DNA from: Longimicrobiaceae bacterium
GTDB lineage: Bacteria > Gemmatimonadota > Gemmatimonadetes > Longimicrobiales > Longimicrobiaceae
Assembly: GCA_030146875.1 (NCBI GenBank)
Contig: JASLAX010000044.1
Span: 1 to 43,769 of the forward strand
Length of the DNA: 43,769 nucleotides
Reading direction: 5' to 3'
Of this stretch, positions 6,984 to 15,755 are shown one piece after another. Within the stretch, counting starts at the first letter, position 1, and each line of letters begins with the position of its first letter. The position numbers and the translations under genes are program-made. Below the pieces are notes generated by a model. It saw only the letters and a list, made by a program, of their open reading frames with translations. It was not told where the DNA came from and made no database searches.

Positions 6984-8630
6984 ATGCCTGAGAACCCACA
7001 CGAGCTGCCTCCCGCGAAGGGCGTCCACTGGAAGTACCGCGCCCGCCTGGCCCTGGTCCCGCCCGCCGCGCGGATCCTGCGGGCCGGGGGGATGGCGTGG
7101 GCGGAGATCGGCCGGCGCCTGGGGCGCGAGTCGCTGGTGGCGCAGGTGCGCGACCTGGCGTCCGCCCCGCGTCCGCCGGCCGCCTGCGCGCGCCCCCTGG
7201 ACGTCGTCTTCCTCACCATGATGGCGGGGAACCAGCGCATCGTGGGCAGCGAGGTGGTGCTGGCGCGGGCGCTCCGGGCCCGCGGCCACCGCGTGCGGAT
7301 GGTGCTGTGCGACCAGGTGCTCCCCATCTGCGAGGTGCGCTTCGACGGGCAGGAGGGCGCCTGGGACAACGCCTGCGGAAAGTGCTACGCGTTCGGCGGC
7401 GCCGTGCTGGATGCGGCGGGGCTGGAGGTGCTCCCGGCCTCGGCGCTGGCCGCCGCGGCCGCCGGCGCCGAGGCGGGAGAGGACGAGCGCTGGCGCGACA
7501 CGGTGGACGCGGCGCTGCTCAAGCACTACCGGGTGGGCGTCCTTCCCGCGGACCCGCGGGTGGAGGAGCGGCGCGAGCTCTACCGGCAGTCGGCCCGGGT
7601 GTCGGCCTCCGTGGGGCGGGGGCTGGCGGCGCTGCGCCCGGACCTGGTGGTGATGAGCCACGGGATCTACTGCACCTGGGGTCCGCAGCGCGACCTGCTG
7701 GAGGAGGCGGGGGTCCCCATCGTCACCTACTCGGAGGGGAAGAAGAAGGAGGCGGTCAAGTTCAACTGGACCACCTCGGCCGACTGGTGGGACGTCTCGG
7801 CGGAGTGGGCCCGCGTGCGCGACGTTCCGCTCACGGCCGAGCAGGAGGCCCGGCTGGACGCCTACCTGGACTCGCGGCGCTCGCACGCCAACGACGTGCG
7901 CGTCTACAACTTCGGCGGCGAGGAGCCGCCGCAGCGCACCCGCGAGCGGCTGGGGCTGGACCCCGACAAGCCGACCTTCACCCTGTTCACCAACGTGCTG
8001 TGGGACGCCGCCAGCGCCCAGCGCGAGATCGCCTTCGCCAACCCGGTGGAGTGGGTGATGGAGACGATCGCCTGGTTCGCGGCGCACCCCGACCGGCAGC
8101 TCGTGGTCAAGATCCACCCGGCCGAGGTGGTGATCGGCACCCGGCAGCCCTTCGCCTCGCTGATCGCGGACCGCTTCCCGAGCCTTCCGGCCAACGTGCG
8201 CGTCATCGAGCCGCACGAGACGGTGAACAGCTGGTCCATCCTGCGGGTGACGGACCTGGGGCTGGTGCACACCAGCACGGTGGGGATGGAGCTGCCCCTG
8301 GAGGGGGTGCCCTGCGTGGTGGTGTCGCGCACGCACTTCCGCGGGCGGGGCTTCACGGTGGACGTGGAGTCGCGCGACGAGTACTTCGGGCTGCTGGAGG
8401 AGTGGGTCTCGGACCCGGCGGACCGGGCGCGCGAGCGCGAGCTCGCCCGGCGCTACGCCTACCTGCTCTTCGAGCGCTACCACCTGCCCTTTCCCTTTCT
8501 GGAGGAGCCGGTGGTCAACGACGTGCGCGCTCTGCGCGGCGTCACCGACGCCGAGCTCCTCGCGCACCCCACCCTCCGCATCCTGATCGGCGCGCTGGAA
8601 GCGCGCCAGGACAGCTTCCTGGCGCCGTGA
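6984..8630 (+). CDS. Capsule polysaccharide biosynthesis-like protein
   Basis: Protein of 548 residues. It resembles capsule/surface-polysaccharide biosynthesis proteins with a glycosyltransferase-like GT-B fold (Capsule_synth type). An N-terminal basic segment leads to VVFLTMMAGNQR and VLARALRARGHRV, which is a Rossmann-like start. The C-terminal half holds LVVKIHPAEV, VRVIEPHETVNSW and GLVHTSTVGMEL, the donor-site pattern of KpsS/KpsC-like and CDP-glycerol transferase folds. No signal peptide or membrane segment is seen. ATG 6984 was chosen because the predicted promoter lies just upstream and an earlier start would overlap it. Probably a cytoplasmic glycosyltransferase; the sugar is unknown. 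Confidence 0.65.
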   Translation: MPENPHELPPAKGVHWKYRARLALVPPAARILRAGGMAWAEIGRRLGRESLVAQVRDLASAPRPPAACARPLDVVFLTMMAGNQRIVGSEVVLARALRARGHRVRMVLCDQVLPICEVRFDGQEGAWDNACGKCYAFGGAVLDAAGLEVLPASALAAAAAGAEAGEDERWRDTVDAALLKHYRVGVLPADPRVEERRELYRQSARVSASVGRGLAALRPDLVVMSHGIYCTWGPQRDLLEEAGVPIVTYSEGKKKEAVKFNWTTSADWWDVSAEWARVRDVPLTAEQEARLDAYLDSRRSHANDVRVYNFGGEEPPQRTRERLGLDPDKPTFTLFTNVLWDAASAQREIAFANPVEWVMETIAWFAAHPDRQLVVKIHPAEVVIGTRQPFASLIADRFPSLPANVRVIEPHETVNSWSILRVTDLGLVHTSTVGMELPLEGVPCVVVSRTHFRGRGFTVDVESRDEYFGLLEEWVSDPADRARERELARRYAYLLFERYHLPFPFLEEPVVNDVRALRGVTDAELLAHPTLRILIGALEARQDSFLAP

Positions 8631-8655
8631 GCGGACGGGGCGGGAGGTGGTCGGA

Positions 8656-10194
8656 GTGAGCGGGCGCGCCATCGGCCTGCTGACGGGGCTGAACCTGGGC
8701 GGCGCCGTGCTGGGGGTGTTGAACTCGGTGCTGGTGGCGCACCTGTTCGGCACCTCCCGGCTGCTGGAGGCGTACTTCGCCGCCGTCACCACCCAGGCCA
8801 TGGTGGTGTCGCTCAGCCAGACCGGGCAGCTGGGCGACATCTTCCTTCCCCAGTACCACCGCATTCGCCAGGCGGAGGGGCCGGAGTCGGCCCGGCACGC
8901 CTTCTCGGCGCTGGCGGGGTGGATGGTGCTGGCCTCGGCGGCGCTGGCGGCCCTGCTGTGGGTGGCCGCGCCGCTGGTGCTGCGCCTGCTGGTGCCCGGC
9001 TTCGATCCCGAGGCACAGGCGCTGGCGGCGGCCATGTTCCGGGTGCTGGTCCTGCTGATCCCCCTGCAGATCGCCTGCGCCCTGGCGACGGTGCTCTGCA
9101 ACGCGGAGCGGTGGTTCGGGCGCCCCGAGCTGCTGGCGGTGTGCTCGCAGGCCGTGTCGCTGGCGACGATCGCGCTGCTCTGGCGCCCGCTGGGGGTGTG
9201 GGGGCTGGTGGCCGGCCTGTGGGCGGGGCAGCTGGTGCTGGGGGCGGGGCTGGTGCGGGCGCTGCGGGGCCTGGGGTTCCGCTACGTCCCGGCGCTGCGC
9301 CACCCCTCGTTCCGCGTGTCCTCGGTGTTCGTGCAGCTCGGGTACACCTTCGGCTACGTGGGCGCCACGCAGGTGTACGCCTTCGCGGCCAACGCGGCCC
9401 TGTCGCTGCTGCCGCAGGGCACGTACGCCGTCTTCAAGTACGTGCAGCAGCTCTACGCCAAGACCAACACCGTGCTCATCCGCCCGGTGGGGGTGGTGCT
9501 CTTCACCTACGCCTCCGACGCCCTGGCGCGGGGCGGCGCGGGGGTGCGCGAGATGGTGCGCCGGGCGCTCTCCCGCAACCTGGGGATCGCCTCCGTGACC
9601 GCCGCGGCGGTCCTGGCCGGGTCGCACCCGCTGCTGGCGGCGCTCTGGGGGTCCGAGCGCTTCGGCGCGGCGGAGCTGGAGCTGGCGGCGCGGCTGCTGG
9701 CCGTCTTCTTCCTCCTGCTCTACGCCGAGGGGGCGGGGCAGGTGGCGCGGCGCGTGGCCATGGCGGCGGGGCTGGTGCGCTCCTCGTACCTGTCGGCGGC
9801 CTGCGCCCAGCTCCTCTCGGCCGCGGTGTTCTGGGGGGTGGTGTCGCGCTGGGGTGTGCCGGGGATCGCCCCGGCGATCGCCGCCGCCGTGGTGATGCTG
9901 AACGCGGCGTACTGGCTTCCGCTGCTGGTGCGGCGCCCCGACCTGGCCGCCTTCTACGACGCGGGCGAGGCGCTGCGCTGGGCCGCCGCCGTGGCCGCGG
10001 GGCTGGGCGCCGCGCTGCTGGTCCGCGGGGCCCTTCCCGGGGCTGGCGGGCGGCTGGAGCAGCTGGGCGAGGCGGCGCTGCTGGCCGGCGCGGCGGCGGG
10101 GACGGCGGTGGTGCTGGCGTGGACGCTGCGGGTGCCCGAGGTGACCGGGGCGGTGCGCTGGCTGCGGGCCGCCGCTGCTCGGGGGGCGTCGTGA
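8656..10194 (+). CDS. MurJ/MviN-like polysaccharide or lipid flippase
   Basis: Integral membrane protein of 512 residues with about 12-14 hydrophobic segments. The opening resembles MviN/MurJ: a glycine-rich first helix, then VAHLFGTSRLLEAYFAA and a polar QYHRIRQ loop. In this cluster it most likely flips the undecaprenyl-linked repeat unit across the inner membrane, the Wzx role. GTG 8656 is preferred over GTG 8647 because GGGAGG (8642-8647) then has normal spacing. The stop overlaps the acyltransferase start as GTGA. A true MurJ for peptidoglycan is less likely given the context. Confidence 0.8.
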   Translation: MSGRAIGLLTGLNLGGAVLGVLNSVLVAHLFGTSRLLEAYFAAVTTQAMVVSLSQTGQLGDIFLPQYHRIRQAEGPESARHAFSALAGWMVLASAALAALLWVAAPLVLRLLVPGFDPEAQALAAAMFRVLVLLIPLQIACALATVLCNAERWFGRPELLAVCSQAVSLATIALLWRPLGVWGLVAGLWAGQLVLGAGLVRALRGLGFRYVPALRHPSFRVSSVFVQLGYTFGYVGATQVYAFAANAALSLLPQGTYAVFKYVQQLYAKTNTVLIRPVGVVLFTYASDALARGGAGVREMVRRALSRNLGIASVTAAAVLAGSHPLLAALWGSERFGAAELELAARLLAVFFLLLYAEGAGQVARRVAMAAGLVRSSYLSAACAQLLSAAVFWGVVSRWGVPGIAPAIAAAVVMLNAAYWLPLLVRRPDLAAFYDAGEALRWAAAVAAGLGAALLVRGALPGAGGRLEQLGEAALLAGAAAGTAVVLAWTLRVPEVTGAVRWLRAAAARGAS

Positions 10195-10736
10195 TCCGGC
10201 TGCTGCGCCGGACCTGGCGGGGCAGGCGCCTGGTGATGTACCTCTACAACCGCTGGGTGGCCTTCCTCCCCAGCCACCGGGTGCGGCTGTGGCTGTACCG
10301 CCGCCTCTTTCCCGTGGGCGAGGGCAGCACCCTCATGATGGGGCTGCGGCTGCGGGGCGAGAACATCACCATCGGGCGGGTGACCAACATCAACCCCGAG
10401 TGCCTGCTGGACGGGCGGGTGGGGTGCATCCGCATCGGCAGCCACGTGGACATCGCCCCCCAGGTCTACATCTGGACGCTGGAGCACGACCCCCACGATC
10501 CCGACTTCCGTACGGAGCACGGCGACGTGACCATCGGCGACTACGCGTGGATCGGCAGCCGGGCCACCCTCCTTCCCGGGGTGGAGATCGGCGAGGGGGC
10601 GGTCGTGGCCACCGGGGCGGTGGTGACGAAGTCCGTTGCTCCCTGGACCATCGTCGGCGGCGTTCCCGCCCGCGTGATCGGCGAGCGGGCGCGGGAGCAG
10701 AACCCCCGGCGCCCGTACCTCCCCTTCCTGATGTGA
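10191..10736 (+). CDS. Hexapeptide-repeat acyltransferase (WcaF/Maa type)
   Basis: Protein of 181 residues with a left-handed beta-helix of hexapeptide turns (for example VTIGDYAWIG, VEIGEGAVV, IVGGVPARVIG) and the catalytic His in a WTLEHDPHDP loop, as in maltose/galactoside acetyltransferases and colanic acid WcaF/WcaB. It probably O-acetylates the repeat unit or a lipid-linked intermediate with acetyl-CoA. A basic and aromatic N-terminus may associate with the membrane. GTG 10191 overlaps the flippase stop (GTGA) and follows a G-rich ribosome site. Acyl group and acceptor are unknown. Confidence 0.82.
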   Translation: MIRLLRRTWRGRRLVMYLYNRWVAFLPSHRVRLWLYRRLFPVGEGSTLMMGLRLRGENITIGRVTNINPECLLDGRVGCIRIGSHVDIAPQVYIWTLEHDPHDPDFRTEHGDVTIGDYAWIGSRATLLPGVEIGEGAVVATGAVVTKSVAPWTIVGGVPARVIGERAREQNPRRPYLPFLM

Positions 10737-10749
10737 GCGGCGCGGACGC

Positions 10750-11865
10750 GTGACGACGAACCGACGCAAGGTGCGGGTGTGCTGCCTTCCCTCGGCGGCG
10801 CTGGGGCGGGACATGAACCCGTACCAGACCCTGATGATGGAGGGGCTGTGGGCCAGCGGGGTGGTGGAGGCGATCCCCGGGCACCCCGGGAAGGTGTTCG
10901 CGGCCGTGCGCACCGTGCTGCGCCACCGCCCGGCGTGGCTGCACTACGACTGGAACTACTCGTACTTCGTGCGCCGGTGGCCCCCGCTCAGCTGGGCCAG
11001 CGCCCTGCTCTTCCTGCTCGACGTGGCGCTGGCGCGCGCGCTGGGAACGCGGGTGGTGTGGACGCTGCACAACGTGCGGTCCCACGAGGCGCGGCAGCCC
11101 AGGCTCGAGCGCTGGGTGCAGCGCGGCTTCGCGCGCATGTGTACGTGGATCCGGGTGATGTGGCCCTCCAGCGTGGAGCGCGGCGCGGCGTACCTGGGCG
11201 TGGACCGGGGCCGGTTCCGGGTGGTGCGGATGGGTCCGTACCACGACCGGTACCCCAATACCGTCGGCCGCGACCAGGCCCGGCGGGCGCTGGGGCTCGG
11301 AGCCGGAGAGCGGGTGCTGCTGCACCTGGGCGTGATGCGCGGCAACAAGGGAGTGGACGACCTGGTGGCGGCCTTTCGCGCCCTCGACGAGCCGCGGGCG
11401 CGCCTCGTGATCGTGGGCCCATCCAAGCCCCCGGAGTACGGTACGCGGCTTGCAAATAGGGTAGCGGACGATCCCCGCGTCCTCGTGGTTCCGCAGTTCG
11501 TCGCCGAGGACAGGGTGCAACTCTACCTGAACGCAGCCGACGCCGTCGTGCTTCCCTTCGCGCAGATCGAGAACTCCAGCTCCGTGGTGCTGGCCATGGG
11601 CTTCGGCCGCGCCATCGTGGCGCCCGCGCTGGGGGTGCTCCCCGAGCAGCTGGCCCACCAGGGCGACCTGCTCTACCCCGCGGGGGAGCTGGGCCCGGCG
11701 CTGGAGCGCCTCGTCGCGCTGCCCCAGGCGCGCCTGGACCAGGCGGGGCGGCAGAACCGCCGCGCCGCCGAGGCCACCCGATGGGAGGACTTCGCGGAGC
11801 TCTTCGCGCCGGCCCCCGCGCCGTGCCCGAGCGTGGAGGCCCCTCACCGGGGTGCGGCCGTCTGA
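10750..11865 (+). CDS. GT4-type glycosyltransferase (GumH/mannosyltransferase-like)
   Basis: GT-B glycosyltransferase of 371 residues. The N-terminal acceptor domain ends near WTLHNVRSHEA. The donor domain has LHLGVMRGNKGVDDLV, LVIVGPSK and the nucleotide-sugar segment VLPFAQIENSSSVVLAMGFGRAIVAP, in which E-x7-E-like residues hold the donor. GumH/GumK-like enzymes of this type transfer mannose or glucuronate to a lipid-linked acceptor. GTG 10750 is 13 bases after the acyltransferase. The stop overlaps the next gene. Sugar specificity cannot be told from sequence. Confidence 0.8.
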   Translation: MTTNRRKVRVCCLPSAALGRDMNPYQTLMMEGLWASGVVEAIPGHPGKVFAAVRTVLRHRPAWLHYDWNYSYFVRRWPPLSWASALLFLLDVALARALGTRVVWTLHNVRSHEARQPRLERWVQRGFARMCTWIRVMWPSSVERGAAYLGVDRGRFRVVRMGPYHDRYPNTVGRDQARRALGLGAGERVLLHLGVMRGNKGVDDLVAAFRALDEPRARLVIVGPSKPPEYGTRLANRVADDPRVLVVPQFVAEDRVQLYLNAADAVVLPFAQIENSSSVVLAMGFGRAIVAPALGVLPEQLAHQGDLLYPAGELGPALERLVALPQARLDQAGRQNRRAAEATRWEDFAELFAPAPAPCPSVEAPHRGAAV

Positions 11866-12878
11866 GACGCCTGCTGCACGCCGGGCGGGACGTGGTCCTG
11901 GGGCTGGCGTACGCGACGGGGATCACCCAGGCCTACGACGCGCTGCGCGGCCCCCGCCGCAAGGTGGTCACCTACCACAACGTGCTCCCCCGCGCCGTCC
12001 TCTCCGACGGGTACACCTTCCGCGTGGACATGGACAAGGCGACCTTCGCGGCGCAGGTGGCGTACTTCGCCGCGCGCGGCGATCTGGTCCCCGCCGCGGC
12101 GGTGCACGACGACCGGCCCGGGCTGCTGCTCACCTTCGACGACGGGATGAGCAACGCGGGCGAGGTCGTGGCGCCGGCGCTGGCGCGGCACGGCGCCACC
12201 GGTGTCTTCGCAGTCTGCCCCGGGCTGATCGAGGGCGAGATCCCCCACCTGTGGCGCGACCACCTGTACCTGCTCCTGCGGGGGGCCGAGGGCCGTTCGC
12301 TGCGCCTGCCCATGGACGCCTACGCCGAGCCGGTCCCGGTCTCGCCCGCGCGGGTGAACGCCCTGGGCGACCGGTTCAGGCGATGGGTGGTGGAGAACCG
12401 GGTGGAGGACGTGTACGCCGTGGTGCGCGAGATCTGCGACCGCAACGACCTGCCCTACCGGCGCGAGGAGGTGCTTCCGGAGCGCTTCCACCCGGCCGGG
12501 TGGGAGATGCTGCGGCGGATGCGCGACGCCGGGCACGAGATCGTGTCGCACACCTGGTCGCACCGCATCCTTTGCCTGCTGTCGCCGCGGCAGAAGCGCG
12601 AGGAGCTGGGCCGCGCCCGCGAGGTGCTGGAGGCGAGGCTCGGGCAGCCGGTGCGCTGCGTGGCCTACCCCTTCGGCGGTCCCGCCGAGGTGGACGTGGA
12701 CACCCTGCACGCCGCCCGCGAGTGCGGCTACACCCGCGGCTTCATGAACGTGGCCCGCACTCCCGGGGGTGCGTTGGCCGAGATGGCCCTGCCGCGGCAC
12801 GGGGTGCCCCCCACGGTGTCGCGGGCGCACCTGCACGCGGACCTCTCCGGCTTCAAGTCGGCCCTGCTCCGCCGCTGA
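11862..12878 (+). CDS. Polysaccharide deacetylase (NodB fold), probable CTG start
   Basis: Protein of about 338 residues with the NodB homology domain: catalytic and metal Asp pair in LLTFDDGMSN, metal histidines in SHTWSHRIL, and YPFGGPAE further on. The Asp-His-His zinc triad is intact. The family removes N-acetyl groups from GlcNAc or GalNAc polymers or intermediates. No signal peptide is obvious, so it may act in the cytoplasm on lipid-linked units. CTG 11862 overlaps the previous stop as CTGA and is preceded by GGGGTG. GTG 11823 is the alternative and would add 13 residues of unlikely sequence. Confidence 0.8.
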   Translation: MRRLLHAGRDVVLGLAYATGITQAYDALRGPRRKVVTYHNVLPRAVLSDGYTFRVDMDKATFAAQVAYFAARGDLVPAAAVHDDRPGLLLTFDDGMSNAGEVVAPALARHGATGVFAVCPGLIEGEIPHLWRDHLYLLLRGAEGRSLRLPMDAYAEPVPVSPARVNALGDRFRRWVVENRVEDVYAVVREICDRNDLPYRREEVLPERFHPAGWEMLRRMRDAGHEIVSHTWSHRILCLLSPRQKREELGRAREVLEARLGQPVRCVAYPFGGPAEVDVDTLHAARECGYTRGFMNVARTPGGALAEMALPRHGVPPTVSRAHLHADLSGFKSALLRR

Positions 12879-12897
12879 CCCGACCTCTTCCGTGAGC

Positions 12898-14598
12898 ATG
12901 TCTACGCACCCCCCGGCCCCCGCCGGCGGGCTCGCCGCCGCTTCCGCCGGGTGGACGCCCCGGCCCCTCCGCGTGGGTCTGCTGGTGGACTCCCTCACGC
13001 AGCCGGCGTGGCGCCGCGGCATCGTGGAGGCCATCCAGGGCTCCGGCTTCGCGCGGGTGGTGCTGGTGGTGCGCAACGCCGCCCCGCGGCCGCGGCTCTC
13101 CCGGCGCGAGAAGCTGCGCCTGCACCGCGGGCAGCTCCTCCACCTCCTCTACCGCCGGGTGGACGACCGCCTCTTCCGCCCGCCCCCCGAGTCCGACGCC
13201 TTCGCCGAGGGCGACCTGGCGCCGCTGCTGGGGGACGTCCCCGTGCTGGACGTGGCGCCGGTGCAGGGGCGCTTCACCGACCGGCTCGACGACGCCGACG
13301 TGGAGCGCATCCTGGCGCACGACCTGGACGTGGCGGTGCGCTTCGGCTTCCGGATCCTCAAGGGCCGCTTCCTTTCCGTCGCCCGCTTCGGCGTGTGGTC
13401 GTACCACCATGCCGACAACCGCGTGAACCGCGGGATCCCCGCCGGGTTCTGGGAGGTGATGGAGGGGGCGCCCGTCACCGGCTCGGTGCTGCAGGTGCTC
13501 ACCGAGGAGCTGGACGGGGGCCGGGTGCTGTACCGCTCCAGCGCTCCCACCGACCCGGTGTCGGTGCGCCGCAGCCGCAACCACCTCTTCTGGAAGTCGG
13601 CCGCCTTCCTGGTGCGCCGGCTCCGCGAGCTGCACCTCGAGGGTCCGGCGGCGCTGGAGCGGGCGGAGCGCGCGGAGGCGTGGGAGCCGTACGCCGGCCG
13701 GCTGTACACCAACCCCACGAACGCCGAGATGCTGCGGCTGGTCCCGCGGCTGGCCGGCCGGGCGGCGGCGCGCGCCCTGGAGGGGCTGGCCCCGCCCCGC
13801 CCCGAGGTCCTCGTCCACCGGTCGACCGGCGCGTCCGACGGCCCCGCCCCGGTGCTGCACCGGCTGCGCCCCCTGCCCGCGCCCCGCGGAGCCGCCTGGG
13901 ACGACCCCGTTCCCCTGGCCCACGGCGGCCGGGTGTGGGTCCTGGCGGTCGAGCGCCGCCGCGGCGGAGCGGCACGGCTGGCGGCGGTGCCGCTGGAGCC
14001 GAAGGGCGGGGCGGGGGTGCCCGGGTACCCGCAGGGGTTGGGGGCGGCGGTGGAGGACCCGGCGCCATTCGCCTGGAACGGGGACGTCCACCTGCTGGCT
14101 CGCGACCCCGCGCGGCGGGAGCTGGCGTGCTTCCGCGCGGTCGACTTCCCCGCCCGCTGGGAGGCGGTGGCGCCGCCGCTGCCGGGCGTGGACGCCCTGC
14201 GTCCTGCGCTGGCGGAGTGGCAGGGACGGTGGTGGCTCTTCGCCAACGTGGCCGCCCCCGGCGCAGGAGCGCTGGACGAGCTGCACCTCTTCTCGGCCCC
14301 CACTCCGCTGGGGCCGTGGGCCCCGCACCCCCGCAACCCCGTGGTCTCGGACGCCTGTGGGGCGCTGCCGGCCGGGCCCCCGTTCGTGTGGGAGGGGCGG
14401 CTCCACCGCCCGGCGCGGGACTGCGGGACGGGGGCGCGGGGGGCGCTGGTCGTGCACCGGGTGGACCGGATGGACGGGGAGGAGTACGCCGAGACGCGGG
14501 TGGCCCGCGTCGAGCCGTCGTGGCGGCCGGGGCTGCGGGCGGTCCGCACCCTGGGCGCGGCCGGGGGGGTCACCGTCGTGGGGGTGCTGCGGCGATGA
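12898..14598 (+). CDS. Formyltransferase-like domain fused to GINT1-type beta-propeller
   Basis: Protein of 566 residues with two parts. Residues about 20-290 resemble formyltransferases that use 10-formyl-tetrahydrofolate (Fmt, ArnA, VioF): RFGFRILKG, then a loop with His170 and RG, a G-x-V segment and Asp206 in ELDGG. The usual Asn two residues before the catalytic His is Ser168. Residues about 300-560 resemble the N-terminal, GH43-like domain of plant GINT1 (glucosamine inositolphosphorylceramide transferase): DPAPFAWNGDVHLLA, LFSAPTPLGPW, NPVVSD and a final RPARDCG. It may modify an amino sugar, but the missing Asn leaves catalysis open. ATG 12898 is close to GTG 12892. Confidence 0.65.
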   Translation: MSTHPPAPAGGLAAASAGWTPRPLRVGLLVDSLTQPAWRRGIVEAIQGSGFARVVLVVRNAAPRPRLSRREKLRLHRGQLLHLLYRRVDDRLFRPPPESDAFAEGDLAPLLGDVPVLDVAPVQGRFTDRLDDADVERILAHDLDVAVRFGFRILKGRFLSVARFGVWSYHHADNRVNRGIPAGFWEVMEGAPVTGSVLQVLTEELDGGRVLYRSSAPTDPVSVRRSRNHLFWKSAAFLVRRLRELHLEGPAALERAERAEAWEPYAGRLYTNPTNAEMLRLVPRLAGRAAARALEGLAPPRPEVLVHRSTGASDGPAPVLHRLRPLPAPRGAAWDDPVPLAHGGRVWVLAVERRRGGAARLAAVPLEPKGGAGVPGYPQGLGAAVEDPAPFAWNGDVHLLARDPARRELACFRAVDFPARWEAVAPPLPGVDALRPALAEWQGRWWLFANVAAPGAGALDELHLFSAPTPLGPWAPHPRNPVVSDACGALPAGPPFVWEGRLHRPARDCGTGARGALVVHRVDRMDGEEYAETRVARVEPSWRPGLRAVRTLGAAGGVTVVGVLRR

Positions 14599-15755
14599 GC
14601 CAGCCCCGCATCGCCTTCATGACCGAGCAGTACGACCACGTGCAGTCGGGGCCGGGGACCTTCACCCGGTACCTGCGCCACGCGGTGGCCGACGGCCGGC
14701 TGGACCTGACCTTCTACTCGGACGACATCGCCGCCCCCGCGCACCCGTGGGAGCGGCGCGTGGCGCCGGGGGTGCGGCTTCCCTCGCCCCCCGGGGCGTT
14801 CGTGCGGCAGGCCGCCTGGCACGCCGCCTTCGTGCGCGACCACGCGGCGCGCCCGTACGACCTGCTGTGGTACAACACGGCCGTCAGCGGGTGGGTGTCG
14901 TCGGCCGCGCCCCGGCGGGTGCCGCTGGTGCTGATGGCCAACGACTACTCCAACTCCATGACCTCGCGGCTGTCGGAGGGGTGGGCGGCGCACGGGGGGT
15001 ACCGTTTGCTCACCCGCGCCTTCTGGCGTATCTTTGAAGGTTCGGCCCTGCGCCGCGCCGCATGGGTGGTGGTGAACTCCCGCTTTCTCCGCGACGAGAT
15101 GGTGCGGGCCTACGGGCTGTCGCCGGAGCGGGTGCGGGTGCTCTACAAGGCGGTCGACACGCGCCTCTTCCATCCCCTGCAGGGGTCGTCGGGGTCGGCG
15201 CTGGGCCGCGAACGGGTGAACGTGCTCTTCGTCAAGAACAACTACGTGCTAGCGGGGCTCCCCGAGCTGCTGCACGCCCTGGCGGGCGCGCGCTTCCGGG
15301 CCGCGCTCACGGTGGCGGGCCCGCCCGCCTCCGAGCACGCGCGCATCCGCGACCTGGCCCGGCGGGCCGGCTTCCAGGGGGCGCTGTCGCTGCCGGGGCG
15401 GGTTCCGCGCGAGGCGCTTCCCGCCCTCTTCCACGCCCACGACCTGTTCTGCGTCCCCTCCCGCGCCGAGGCGCTGGGAGTGGGTTTCCTGGAGTCGCTG
15501 GCGTGCGGGATCCCCGCGGTGGGAACGTCGGTGGGGGGGATCCCGGAGGCGCTGGACGAGGGACGCGCCGGCTGGCTGGCCCGCTCCGGCGACCCGCTGC
15601 ACCTGCGAGAGACGCTGGAGCGGGTCGTGGAGGACGCGGACGAGCGGGGCGTCCGGAAGGCGCACGGGCTGCGGCACGTGCGCGCCTTCAGCCCCGAGCG
15701 GATGGTGCACGCGCTCGACGAGATCGCCCGCGACGCCGCGGGGGGGGCGCCGTGA
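14595..15755 (+). CDS. GT4 family glycosyltransferase
   Basis: GT-B retaining glycosyltransferase of 386 residues. The N-terminal half starts RIAFMTEQYDHVQSGPGTF, with a WVVVNSRFLRDEMVRAYGL linker. The donor domain has VNVLFVKNNYVLAGLPEL, PALFHAHDLFCVPSRAEALGV and FLESLACGIPAVGTSVGGIPE, the GT4 E-x7-E motif. It adds a sugar to the lipid-linked repeat unit. ATGA overlaps the previous stop. A promoter-like element lies inside the gene (15006-15034). The donor is unknown. Confidence 0.85.
   Translation: MSQPRIAFMTEQYDHVQSGPGTFTRYLRHAVADGRLDLTFYSDDIAAPAHPWERRVAPGVRLPSPPGAFVRQAAWHAAFVRDHAARPYDLLWYNTAVSGWVSSAAPRRVPLVLMANDYSNSMTSRLSEGWAAHGGYRLLTRAFWRIFEGSALRRAAWVVVNSRFLRDEMVRAYGLSPERVRVLYKAVDTRLFHPLQGSSGSALGRERVNVLFVKNNYVLAGLPELLHALAGARFRAALTVAGPPASEHARIRDLARRAGFQGALSLPGRVPREALPALFHAHDLFCVPSRAEALGVGFLESLACGIPAVGTSVGGIPEALDEGRAGWLARSGDPLHLRETLERVVEDADERGVRKAHGLRHVRAFSPERMVHALDEIARDAAGGAP
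15006..15034 (+). promoter_or_regulatory. Possible internal promoter inside the GT4 gene
   Basis: TTGCTC (15006-15011), a 17-base spacer and TATCTT (15029-15034) repeat the layout of the predicted promoter at 36210-36238. It lies in codons of the glycosyltransferase and would serve the ligase/polymerase and later genes. It may simply be coding sequence. Confidence 0.3.
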
